Source: Leptodactylus fallax
Taxonomy: Eukaryota; Chordata; Amphibia; Anura; Leptodactylidae
Direction of reading: 5' to 3'
DNA: 64,000 nucleotides
Assembly (NCBI GenBank): GCA_947044405.1
Contig: CAMRHE010000329.1
Span: 1,225,001 to 1,289,000 of the forward strand
Shown here: positions 22,744-34,300 of the stretch, in pieces
How positions within the stretch are numbered: position 1 is the first letter of the stretch
Layout: every line of letters begins with the position of its first letter
Program-made: the position numbers and the translations under genes
The notes under the pieces: model-generated
The model's input: the letters and a program-made list of their open reading frames with translations, nothing else
The model's database searches: none
What the model was told of the DNA's origin: nothing

Positions 22744-23024
22744 AATGTTTTCACTAATTCCCAAAGGGGCGCAAATGTTTTAATATAAAGTCATGCAGTG
22801 CCATACATATTTATTTTTTTTATACACTTTATTGACAAGTACTATAAGAAATAAGTTCACTGGTTACAGTCAAAGTAAAGTCACATGCCATACAATAGAA
22901 AGGGAAAGTGATGTAGAGCAGTAAATGATGAATAGGAAATGTATAGAACTAAGAGTAAGCTTCTGTTATCTATGCAAATATCAGCCATGTGTATAAAAAA
23001 ATCTCACTAATATATATTGTATGT

Positions 23025-23030
23025 AATAAA
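23025..23030 (+). terminator. gene A polyadenylation signal
   Basis: AATAAA 280 bp after the stop codon. The surrounding 3'UTR (ttcactggttaca ... taaactttttcttatataactt) is matched in gene B's 3'UTR. Confidence 0.7.
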
Positions 23031-23219
23031 CTTTTTCTTATATAACTTATCTGTATCCTCTTTATTTCTTTATCATTTAGATACAAAGATAACAATATTT
23101 GAAAACAATATTTAGATACAAAGATATTACTTCAGAACCTATGGATATACCTATTCAAATAACTACACTAGGTGTGACATATATGCAATTCAAGAACTCC
23201 TACAGAAAGTCAGTAATAG

Positions 23220-23290
23220 AGATGAGTGAACCTCTCAAGATTTGTTTCGAGTTTGGGACCAAGATTCGTTTCAGGTCAAACATGTTTGAC
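23220..23290. repeat. hAT MITE fragment
   Basis: tagagatgagtgaacctctc followed by attcgtttcaggtc resembles one end of the tagagatgagcgaa hAT MITEs at 7960 and 57391. The other end is missing. Confidence 0.4.
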
Positions 23291-23303
23291 AGGAAACCGC
23301 ATC

Positions 23304-23628
23304 TTAAAGCATAGTGTATGACACTGTCAGTACTTCTAGGACTCTATATGTATAAAACATAGTGTATGACACTGTCAGGGCTCCTAGGACTATATATCTA
23401 TAAAACATAGTGTATGACACTGTCAGGGCTCCTAGGACTATATATCTATAAAACATAGTGTATGACACTGTCAGGGCTCCTAGGACTATATATCTATAAA
23501 ACATAGTGTATGACACTGTCAGGGCTCCTAGGACTATATATCTATAAAACATAATGTATGACACTGTCAGGGGTCCTAGGACTATATATCTATAAAACAT
23601 AGTGTATGACACTGTTAGAGCTCCTAGG
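23304..23628. repeat. 48-bp minisatellite, array 1
   Basis: About seven units of 48 bp containing aaaacatagtgtatgacact and ggctcctaggactatatat. It ends in an (AT)n run and resumes at 24479-24530 after an L2 fragment, so the L2 landed inside the array. The unit length divides by three, which creates a long minus-strand frame ([16 protein letters not shown] repeats) that is not a gene. Confidence 0.9.
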
Positions 23629-23629
23629 A

Positions 23630-23668
<39 letters not shown>

Positions 23669-23671
<3 letters not shown>

Positions 23672-24447
23672 CACATCCAAACCCCCAACACCTCCTGCTG
23701 CCTCTAACTCAAGAACATCCATCGAATCCACTCCTTCCTCATCCCTGAAACTACAAAGATGCTAGTCCATGCCCTCATAATCTCCCGCTTAGACTACTGT
23801 AACACCCTTCTCCATGACCTCCCAGCAAACACTCTCGCCCCCTCCAGTCCACCTTAAACTGTGCTGCTCGCTTAATACACCTCCCCCGTTCTGCATCGGC
23901 GACTCCCCTCTGCCAATCCCTTCACTGGCTACCCGTTGCCCAGCGAATAGAGTTCAAATTACTAACACTGACATACAAAGCCATCCACAACCTTTCCCCT
24001 CCATATATCTCCGACCTAATCTCCCGCTACCTGCCCGCACGTAACCTCCAATCCTCCAAAGATCTCCTACTCCGCTCTGCTCTTATCCGCTCTTCACACA
24101 ACCGTCTCCAAGATTTCTCCCGTGCATCCCCCACACTCTGGAACTCATTACCAAGACACATAAGACTGACCCCCACAATCACAAGCTTCAAGAAGGCCCT
24201 GAAGACTCACCTATTCAGGAAGGCCTACAACCTCCAATAACACTACTGTCACCACACCACCACCTGTACAGCCTATACCCCCACCTTCTGTCTCTATCCC
24301 TCTTCCCTCATAGATTGTAAGCCCTTGCGGGCAGGGCCCTGTATCCGACTGTGCCAGTTGGTCACTGTTAGCATTGTGTTTTGTCTAGTATATCTTGTGT
24401 ACCGTATGTAAACTCTCAAATGTAAAGCACCATGGAATTCATGGTGC

Positions 24448-24478
<31 letters not shown>
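23669..24478 (+). mobile_element. L2-type LINE, 5'-truncated
   Basis: The plus strand encodes, with one frameshift near 23850, LVHALIISRLDYCNTLLHDL then SLHWLPVAQRIEFKL, TYKAIHNLSPPYISDL, TLWNSLPRHIRL and KTHLFRKAYN, the C-terminal end of L2-clade reverse transcriptase ORFs. It ends with caccatggaattcatggtgc and an (ATA)n tail. An opposite-strand copy lies at 57533-58510. Typical dead 5'-truncated copy. Confidence 0.85.
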
Positions 24479-24530
24479 TATAAAACATAGTGTATTACAC
24501 TCTTAGGGCTCCTAGAACCCTATCTATCCA

Positions 24531-24810
24531 ATTTCTATCTCTCTAAAGCAAACACAGCTTAAGTTATATCAAAGGGAAAGTGACATGTATGTCTATGGAA
24601 CAACGGATAGTGGATACAAACTCTGTGTAGCTATACACTGCACTGCAGACACTCGCTTTTAACATACACTCGGATTTTAACATATAAAATGCTCCAAAAT
24701 TACCCTTTTTCGAGGAAAGGTGGATGCCTGTGGATTTTTAGACACACATGGCAGTTATAATGCAAAAAAGCAAAAGTTTTGTAGAAAAATTTGCCTGTTT
24801 TGATGGTTTG
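24531..24810. other. non-coding stretch
   Basis: Single-copy-looking sequence between the minisatellite remnant and the foldback element; nothing recognised. Confidence 0.4.
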
Positions 24811-25020
24811 TAATCCAGAAGCAGGTAGAAAAGAGGAGGCAGATGAGCGCTGGTCCAGAATAAATGTAGTCTTTAATCCAATTGAATAAAACACACAACG
24901 CGTTTCGGGACAAGCCCTTTTTCAAGTGTGCATGTCTTGTTTTATTCAATTAGATTAAAGACTACATTTATTCTGGACCAGCGCTCATCTGCCTCCTCTT
25001 TTCCACCTGCTTTTGGATTC
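24811..25020. repeat. foldback element with roughly 75-80 bp arms
   Basis: Left arm (about 24811-24893: gcaggtagaaaagaggaggc, agatgagcgctggtccagaa, taaatgtagtctttaatcca) is matched by the reverse complement at 24938-25020 with about three mismatches. The 44-bp spacer contains acgcgtttcgggacaagccc. The transcript would form a long hairpin. No flanking duplication is clear. Confidence 0.85.
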
Positions 25021-25559
25021 TTCCACACGTGCTTCATACCACGGTTCCGAGGCTAGCAGCTGCTTCACAAGGTCCCAATGAAGATAATCTGATTCTACAT
25101 GCCTACTAAGTTGTTGTGAGCTGATCACAACCCACCAAGGTGAGCAATTTGTATCAGTGTTCTGATATCTATCATCCTTTGGTTTTACACTATTAGCGCT
25201 CTGTGCTGTTTTTTTTTTTGTTTTTATTTCTTTCTACACATTGATGGTTTGTAAGTCCTACAGGCTTCTTGTTATTTGTAAGATGCAATGGTGTGGTTGT
25301 TTCTTTTATTGTCTTCTTATTATGCTGGCAACTATACAATTTGAATAAAAATTTGTGGCACACTGCCAGGGTACCTGCCACTTGAAAGTGAATTGATAAA
25401 GAATTGAAAAAAATCCACCAAAAATTATCCCTTTATAGTAGCAGATGCAGCAACAATGAGTGACAATTGCAGAATTTTTAGAATCATTTGTGACACTATC
25501 AGCATGCCTGGCCCGCCAGCTGAAAAAGCTGGAATATACTCTGAGATGGAAAGTATTCC

Positions 25560-25700
25560 ATTGCTGCTGAGATATAGCACTTGGGAAGCTGAAAAGAACC
25601 TGAATTATCCCATCCGTTATCTCTGTATGCCTGGACTATCTTCCACAAGTGATCTCACAGTTGTCTACCCCATTGTTTCTGTGGTGTGCTACATGCAGTA
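25560..25700 (+). pseudogene. possible hAT dimerisation-domain relic
   Basis: The frame 25456-25701 contains NYPIRYLCMPGLSSTSD, reminiscent of the RYLCIPGTS..SER block near the C-terminus of hAT transposases. It is on the opposite strand from the adjacent BED-type relic, so it may be an inverted piece or a coincidence. Confidence 0.25.
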
Positions 25701-27235
25701 ATGATATTCTGCTGCTCAAACTGATGGTCCAACATGTGCAACACTGACACTCAATGTGCACTTCACCTTACAACCATGACATGAGAGGTGGGGTGTAAGC
25801 AATGGCTTGCCCTGGTTAAGTTGCAGGTGGCAAATGGTGTGGAGGAACTGGAGGAGGTGGATGGGCCCTCCTGGTGTTGAAACTGGGTCTGCACCCACAA
25901 GTTCCTAGAAAGAAAGTAACAGAAATTATCAGGCCGTGCTGCGTTTCTAGATTGTGGCTGCTTACAGTCAAAACATTGGCCCAGTAAGCCATGAAAGCTA
26001 TATAATGTCCCTGCCCATAATTACTGCTCCACGTTTTGATGGTGGGGTACACCTGTCTCCACAAGGACATTTACAAGGAGAGGCCCATCAGTTGGTGAAA
26101 CGCAGTGGATTCTACTAAGTGGCACGGCAGCGACTGCACTGCCAGTAACTTGGTCAGGTGGGAGTTAAAGATGCAGACCAGCCAGATTACTAGGAGTAGA
26201 TTGCTGTTTGCTGGACACACATTCCTTTATGGATGACTGACATTGGAGTGGAGGAGAAGAAGAAGCAGTTGGAGACAATAATGATAACGACGATGACATA
26301 TACTAGGTGTGGATTTGGCCTATCTACAAAGATGATGATGGAGAGAAGGAATAGAATGGTCTTGCACACTTGGTGCCACTCCCAATTCTATTTTGCCAAA
26401 TGAGCTGGTGTCGCCATTTCATGAGAGTACAGAGAGACCTATTTCCTACATGTGTGCCTGTATGCCCATGGCTATTTATCTGTTTTCAGATCTTGCACTT
26501 TGCCATCGATTTATCATTTGGTAATGTACAAAAAAATTCCCATATGGGAGATGACCACATGTAGTTGCTGCTGCCAAAAACAGCAGCCAGTGCCACCACT
26601 GAAGCTTGCCTTAGACTTACCCCAGGCATGTCTTTTGGATGTTTGGGCTGCACATCGGATGCCACCGCCAGGTCTTCTCTACAATAGAATTATCATCAGA
26701 TTCAGTAATTTCATCATCTTTACTCATCATGGCAATGGGATTCCTCTATGCCCTCACAATTCCTAACAGGTTTCCCCCTAGTGACCCTACCAGCACTATT
26801 ACCAGTTACTACCTTCACCAACACTCATGTGTTCCACCTCTACCTCCCCTACAGCCAAAAAACACTGGCTAGTTTTAGCCAATTCATCAACAAGAGTAAG
26901 AAGAGGAAGTCTTGGGCTATGAGGAATATCTCTCTCAGCAGATGCCTCCAGACTACTAGAGAATGGGATCTGTGTCAGTGAAGAGAAAGAAGACATTGTT
27001 GACAGTACAGAAAGACAATGGGTAAATTATTTGTTGAAACAGAGGAACACACAGAACCCTGACTCAACATGTGTGTTTCACTGCTTTCAAAAACATATTT
27101 TTTCTCAGGAAGTACTGAGACAACACTGCGGCAACTGGTGGGGCTGTCAAGAGTAAGACCAGAAGTGGTGTTGTTGCTGCCACCCATGTTTCCTCCTGTC
27201 TGTTCCTTGCCCTGGTTTTTTCCAGTCATTTTATT
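25700..27235 (-). pseudogene. hAT (BED-finger type) transposase relic
   Basis: Pieces in minus order: a possible start MTGKNQGKEQTGGNMGG (27229), a decayed BED zinc finger near 26530-26400 (KCKI, a stop, then HVGNRSLCTLMKWRH), and WSSNYGQGHYIAFMAYW near 26040-25980, corresponding to the (D)xWSS...GHYISFTAHW segment of BED-type hAT transposases. Many stops and frameshifts. A related relic lies at 33540-34370 (minus), whose start [12 protein letters not shown] aligns with this one. Confidence 0.5.
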
Positions 27236-28176
27236 GCAAACTGCTTAATTATAATGGTGATTGGCAACAATTCTGACACTGTGTCTATGACTTTTTTTTT
27301 TATATACATAAATTTTTTGTTCTTTTTTTAACAATTCCGCACATTTCTCTTCCACATAGAAGAATAATTAAACATAACCTAGTCCTAGGTTGTATATTGT
27401 TAGCCAGCAAATCAGATTGATGCTGATTCTGTAGACTCCTTACATATCATAAGGACAAAGGTGGCCAATGAATGCATAGGCTACATGGCCCAATAGAAAT
27501 GCATAGTGCGAACTAATATGTTGAGCATGTGCAATAAGGACACAGGGCAATCTTGGTATCTGTTTATAACTTCATTGGATTCATCGTGCATTAAGGAACC
27601 AGCACCGTAAGTATTGCGCCTGAGAGGGGACTTAAAATCTATTCGTAACTTTATCGAATGAATCACGCATGTGAATTGACTTAATTTTCATTGCCATCAG
27701 ATACATACCAAGAATGGACTAAAATAGGAGATACGGAGACTCAATTTAGCGCATAGTTTACCAATATATCACTATCCCTACCACATAGAAATATAACTAT
27801 ACATATATCCACTGTAAAGATTGGAATTACTACAATATATGCACTATAGTAATAGGGGAGGAGCCACAAGAAGAAATCAATATATGTAAATTAAAGGGTC
27901 AATAATACCCTATCTGCATATAGACATGTACGCCGAGGCTTAATGGAAGCTTCTGAAAAAAACAGTTAACACTATGACTGAAAGAGAACAGTACGGAATT
28001 GGTACAGTATGTTCCAATGGTTATATACGGTATAAACGTGAATCCGTCATTCAAACCTGAATGAAACATTGTAGAAGGATTTTATCTGGATTTCCACTTC
28101 TAGAGCCTAATTTCTTATGACAGATATAAAGAATATTCTTTTTCAGTATTCATTATTTCATTAGGTGTATCTATAT
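27236..28176. other. AT-rich non-coding stretch
   Basis: No coding frame or strong repeat recognised. Includes homopolymer T runs near 27290-27330. Confidence 0.4.
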
Positions 28177-29510
28177 CAGGGGTCGGCAACCCCCAGCACG
28201 TGTGCCAAGTGTGGCACGCGAGGCTTATTTACCTGGCACGGGCAGCGGAGTCCTCACCCAGCAGTTTCGATCAGACCAAACATGGCCGAAACAAAACTGT
28301 TATTACTATACTGTGGGGTCTCTTTAGACCCCAGAGTATAATAAGCGGAGCCCCCGGGGTAGTGATCAAACATAAAAAACAGTGTTACTCACCTTCCCTG
28401 CGCTCCATGGCGGCTCTGTGCTCTGCAGGCGCTTCTGTCAGATGTAAGAGACCGCAACGTGACCCCTGAGACCCAATCAGCGGTCGCTGACTACAGGCAG
28501 AAGCGCCCGAAGAGAACAGAGCGGCTGTAGAGTGCAGGGAAGGTGAGTTAACATTGTTTTTTATGTTTGTCACCTCTCTTAGCCCTCCAATTATTATACT
28601 CTTAGGTCTGAAGAGACCCCACAGTATAATAATAGCTAGTGAGTGGCGAAAATTGGAATATTACAAAAGTTAGAATATTATACTGTGTGCAGGGGCCGCA
28701 CAGTATAATGGGACATAATACGGTTTGCAGGGGCCGATATGGGACATAATACCGTGTGCAGGGGCCGCTATGGGACATAATACGGTGTACAGCGGCGGCT
28801 ATGAGACATAATAACTTGTGCAGGGGTTGCTATGGGACATAATAACTTGTGCAGGGTCTGCGATGGGACATAATACGGTGTGCAGGGGCCGCGATGGGAC
28901 ATAATACGGTGTGCAGGGGCCGCTATGGGACATAATACGGTGTGCAGGGGCCACTATGGGACATAATACGGTGTGCAGGGGCCGCGATGGGACATAATAC
29001 GATGTGCAGGGGCCGCTATGAGACCTAATACCGTGTGCAGGAGCTGCTATGGGACATAAAACCGTGTGCAGGGGCCACTATGGGAAATTATTCTGTATAA
29101 CGGTGTGTTTTCTGTATTAAGGATGTGTTTTTTGCACAGAAAACTCATGCATTTTTTTTTTTTGTGCAAAAATGCACCATGTGAATGTAGTTTTACATCG
29201 AAGTAAAAGTTCCAGTGGCCTAAGAATATAGCTGCATCCAGATACATAGTGTGTATTCACCATAAGGATGCCGCCATACGGTGATCCTGGACACAAACAT
29301 TTACCACTAATAGGGGGCTGCACATGGACTTTCATTGCTTCTAATCGGAAATTACAGGAGCGTCCCAGGAAATATCAGTAAGCACATGCGTCCTGAAGCA
29401 TCTGGTGGCAGCACCTGTGTTACGGTTTGTGGTATATGACTTTAGTTTAGGGGTCGTCAGACTTACAATTATTGACCGGCATGCTGGAAAAAAGAGGTTG
29501 CCTACCCCTG
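28177..29510. mobile_element. non-autonomous hAT element, 1,334 bp
   Basis: The ends caggggtcggcaacc and ggttgcctacccctg are the canonical hAT-type terminal inverted repeat, flanked by 8-bp near-duplications atctatat (28169-28176) and atctatag (29511-29518). It has no transposase. The interior holds an inverted repeat (actgtggggtctctttagac ... gaagagaccccacagtataa, 28310-28635) and a minisatellite. Confidence 0.85.
28680..29095. repeat. roughly 34-bp minisatellite inside the hAT element
   Basis: About 12 units of gggacataatacggtgtgca followed by ggggccgctat, with variants. It belongs to the same G-rich motif family as 9898-10140 and 41745-42060. Confidence 0.85.
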
Positions 29511-29582
29511 ATCTATAGGTTCTAACAATATATTATCATCTAAAGGAAGGAAACAGAAGAAGATAAGTTATATAAGAAAACG

Positions 29583-29588
29583 TTTATT
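29583..29588 (-). terminator. gene B polyadenylation signal
   Basis: AATAAA on minus, about 120 nt after the stop. Flanking sequence (ttcactggttaca ... aataaacgttttcttatataa) matches the gene A 3'UTR. Confidence 0.75.
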
Positions 29589-29704
29589 ATATATTTTCTA
29601 TACACAGCTGATATATCGACATGTGACTTTACTACACCTGTAACCAGTGAATTTAGCTCACTTCTTTGAATGATGCGATTCTGTATCAAAACATTTCTTA
29701 CACT

Positions 29705-31389
29705 CTAAACATGAAATGACTTCTCCCTTGTGTGAATTCTCTGATGACTAACAAGGTGCGAGCTACACCTAAAACATTTGCCACATTCTGAACATGAATA
29801 TGGCTTCTCTCCTGTGTGAATTCTCCGATGAACAACAAGAGCAGATTTATAAGTAAAACATTTCCCACATTCTGAACATGAAAATGGCTTCTCTCCTGTG
29901 TGACTCCTAAGATGTGTAACCAGTCTTGATGACTGAGTAAAGCACTTTCCACATTCAGAGCATAAAAATGGCTTCTCCCCTTTGTGAGCTCTCTCATGAT
30001 TGACAAGGTCTGTTTTATAGATAAAACATTTCCCACATTCAGAACATGAAAATGGCTTCTCTCCTGTGTGAGTTCTCCGGTGACGACTAAGATCTGATTT
30101 GTATCTATAACATTTTCCACAATCTGTACATGAAAACGGTTTCTCTCCTGTGTGAATTGTCTGATGACAAACAAGATTTGATTTCTGAGCAAAACATTTC
30201 CCACATTCTGAACATGAAAATGGCTTCTCCCCTGTGTGAATTCTCTGGTGTGTTACAAGTTCTGATTGCGTAATAAAGCACTTACCACATTGTGAGCATG
30301 AAAATGGCTTCTCACCTGTGTGAATTCTTTGATGGCAAACAAGATCTGATTTGTATCTAAAACATTTTCCACATTCAGAACATGAGAATGGCTTCTCTCC
30401 AGTGTGAACTCTCTGATGACTAACAAGATCTCTTTTGTATACAAACCATTTCCCACATTCTGAACATGAAAATGGTTTCTCTTCTGTGTGAATTTTCTGA
30501 TGACTAACAAGATGTGATTTGTATCTAAAACATTTTTCACATTCTGAACATGAAAATGGCTTCTCTCCAGTGTGAACTCTCTGATGTTCAGCCAGACTTG
30601 CTTTCTGAGTAAAACATTTTCCACATTCTGAACATGAATATGGCTTCTCTCCTGTGTGAATTCTTTGATGTGTAACAAGATCTGATTTCTTAATAAAACA
30701 TTTCTCGCATTCTGAACATGAAAACAGCTTCTCTCCGGTGTGAATTCTTCTATGACTAATAAGAGCTGATTTGTATCTAAAACATTTCCCACATTCTGAA
30801 CATGAAAAAGGCTTCTCTCTCGAATGACTCCAAAGATGTCTAACCAGTTTTGACTGCTGAGTAAAGCATTTCCCACATTCTGAACATGAAAATAGAGACT
30901 GTCCTTTGTGAATTTTTTGATGGTCAACAAGTCTTGATTTAGTACTATAACATTTCCCACACTGTGAACATGAATATGGCTTCTCCCCTGTGTGAGTTCT
31001 CTCATGACTAACAAGATCTGATTTGTATGTAAAACATTTCTCACATTCTGAGCATGAAAACGGCTTCTCTCCTGTGTGAATTTTCTGATGTCTAATAAGA
31101 ACTGATTTCTGGGTAAAACATTTTCCACATACTAAACATGAAAATGGCTTCTCTTTCGTTTCATCTCTTTGATGTTTTTTCCTTTTGTGATATTTATTTT
31201 GCTTCACAGTCTGCGAATCAGAAGATTGGACGTGTATAATATTATCAGATGATAGAACTTGGTTCTGAAGGTCTGAGGGTAAATCTGGGGTAATGACATC
31301 TTCTTCATATGGATCTTGTGTGATACCATGATCCTCTGCTTTATAATCTGTAGATATCAGATGTCCCTCTGGAATCCTGGTACAGTCAT
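29705..31389 (-). CDS. gene B exon 6, all 17 zinc fingers
   Basis: Acceptor ttgtcag at 31390-31396; begins [20 protein letters not shown] and ends HTREKSFHV plus stop at 29705. Fingers follow the 84-nt period with HTGEKPF linkers. The KGQSLFSC linker joins fingers 3-4. Other frames are also open across the 84-nt repeat and should be ignored. Confidence 0.95.
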
Positions 31390-34300
31390 CTGACAAGAAT
31401 AAAGCAGATTTTATTTTTCAAAAATATAACTTCAAAGATAACCTGTCAGCTGGTTTGGGACCACTAAACCTTTAGTATGCGATTATTCAGCTGGGATTAG
31501 GGCTCCAAATCTATGTGCAGTGAAGAGCGGAGTACTGACCTCAGCTTCACTGAACACCAAACAAATGTCAGAGATATTCTGTTTTTTGGTGTCCAAGGTA
31601 TAAAAAGACACAATTTTTCCATGCAAATCTGTATTTTGTATAATAAATTTGCAACATTTTGTTATTTTTGTGCTACCCTCGGCACTTTTTCAAAAAAGGG
31701 AGCGTGACAAGGGCATGCAGGAGGCAGGGCCACTAGTCCCGCTAGATTTAATATCCTTTACATCAGACATTTGGGGTACATGATGCGGGAAGCTATGTCA
31801 GCTATGAGCCTTTCTTCCAGAAGCAAGGTCCGGTGGACGTTGCGCTTCATGTATGACGCGCACCATTGTTATTGAGTCGCACCCTCTGTTGGTAATGAGG
31901 TTATGAGGACTGGTGTTAATAATGCCTGTCTTCATAAATACTTAGTGGTACTGAGGTACTATACTGCTGACACATGCTATATACTTATCTATTACCTATA
32001 AACAAGCTTATCGCTGGAGCCTGCTTCACACTGCTTCTAGGGAGCAACCCATTTCAGATATATATAGACAGAAGGAGTGAGACTGGCACATGTAATTCCA
32101 TAATTTGGGAAATTCTAGTCTTAGGTACAGTGGAAGATTTCCTTTGTGACACCATATTCAAACACACAGCTTTTTTTTTTTTTTTTTTTTTACAATTTTG
32201 TCTATGAAGTTGTGTGAGGGCTTGTTTTTTGTTGGGCAACACCTTTTTTTTTATTGGTACCAATTGTTTGTATTTGATTTTGTTGCGGTAACAAAAATAG
32301 GGAAAGAGTGATTTTTTTTGATAGTTTTTGTAAATATTTTTAACAAATTCATTTTACCTCTTTTACTTGTTATAGTTACCTCTTATATTTGTCAAATTAA
32401 ACTTTGCTACATCTGTAGTTGCTTTACAATAGACTCTGTAACCACCAAGTCAGTTGTGAGACTATTTCTAAACTAAAGCTGGACAAACCTCTGAAGTTTC
32501 CCTTCAATCAGAAAAAAATGTTTGGAAACAGACCCTATCTATAAAACAGTTTATCACACTATCAGGGCTCCTAGGACACTGTCTATACAACATAGTGTAT
32601 GACACTGTCAGGGCTCCTAGGACTATATATCTATAAAACATAGTGTATGACATTGTCATGGCTCCTAGGACTATATATCTATAAAACATAGTGTATAACA
32701 CTGTCAGGGCTCCTAGGACTATATATCTATAAAACATAGTGTATGACACTGTCAGGACTCCTAGGACTATATAGCTATACAACATAGTGTATAACACTGT
32801 CAGGGCTCCTAGGACTATATATTTATACAACATAGTGTATAACACTGTCGGGACTCCTAGGACCATATATCTATAAAACATAGTGTATGACACTGTCAGG
32901 ACTCCTAGGACTATATAGCTATAAAACATAGTGTATAACACTGTCAGGACTCCTAGGACTATATATCTATAAAACATAGTGTATGATACTGTCAGGACTC
33001 CTAGGACTATATATCTATACAACATAGTGTATAACACTGTCAGGGCTCCTAGGACTATATATAGCTATAAAACATAGTGTATGACACTGTCAGGGCTCCT
33101 AGGACACTGTCTATAAAATGGGGTGGAAGAAGTAATGGTTTTTACAAATTTACCAAAAATTATCCCATTTTGGGGACTTACAAGTGCAACAGGTTTAGTG
33201 TTATTTTGAAGAAAAATTTGTGTCAGTGTGCTTGGCCAAAAAGTGAAGTGGCTTAAAAAAAATAAAAAATCCAAAAATTATCGTTTAATGGGAGCAGGAC
33301 CTTGTTTGCCGTATATGCTGCACATTAAAAAAAATTCCCTACTGTGTCTTATCTAGTGATTTCTGATTTTATTAGAACTGCGATCTTGGTAGCATATGAA
33401 AACTGGGACATGAGCTTTCAAAAAGCCTCCATGGCCACGTTTTTCTATTTGATTTCATTTCAATATTTCTCTTAAAATTACCTGCACCTCCAATTCTCCA
33501 ATTGCTGTAACCTCACTTATATAAAACATTTATCTGCTTTTATCCATCCGTGAGATCACTTATTTTGATAAGTCCCACGACAATGCCACTCTCACTGGCA
33601 TCACTCCTCAGGCCAGGAGACAACCAACGAGATATCTGTGGCTGGATACAGTGAAGCAGATCCTCCGCTGTGGAGTTTCTCTGATTAACTGTAAAATTGC
33701 AAGGCTGCGCTTCTCATACACCCACGAAAAGGGAGGGGGGAGGAACTGGAGGAGGCAGTCAGTGGCAAATGGTATTAGAACTGGGCATGCACAAACCTGC
33801 AATAGCACCTAGCCTTACTGTGTTTCAGGATTCTGGCCACGGCCACTCAAAACAGTGGGAAAGTCATATATTGTCCTTGAACATAATTGCTGCTCCACGT
33901 ATCAATGGTGGCGTGCACCTTTCCCCACAATGATATGTCCAAGAAGTGGGACACACACTAGACACATAGTGATATAAAGCAAGGACTGTTCTCAATCTCA
34001 TCCCACTCATCAAGAACAGAAAGACTAGGAGGAATACTTTTCTCAGCAACCCAGGCATTGGCACTCTGGGCCTCACTAGGGATTAGTGTCAGGAAGAAGA
34101 GAAGGAAAACACTGATCCCTGACTCAAAGTCATGGTGTCACTGTAAGATGTATCCTGTTGTGACTGAGATGAGCAAGCCAAATATCAAACATTTCTTCTT
34201 CATTCTCAGGAACTATAACAACCTTGCAGCTATTGGGGGCACTGTCAAGAGCAAAAGTAGTGTTGCTGTTGCTGCCCACATTATTACTTGCAGTGGTGGA

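Noticed and set aside
29698..31128. Long alternative frames ([11 protein letters not shown] repeats) over gene B's finger exon
   Set aside because: Shadows of the finger frame with the same 84-nt period.
23304..33037. [16 protein letters not shown] repeat proteins on minus
   Set aside because: A 48-bp tandem unit is divisible by three, so any open phase stays open; no start context or other coding evidence.
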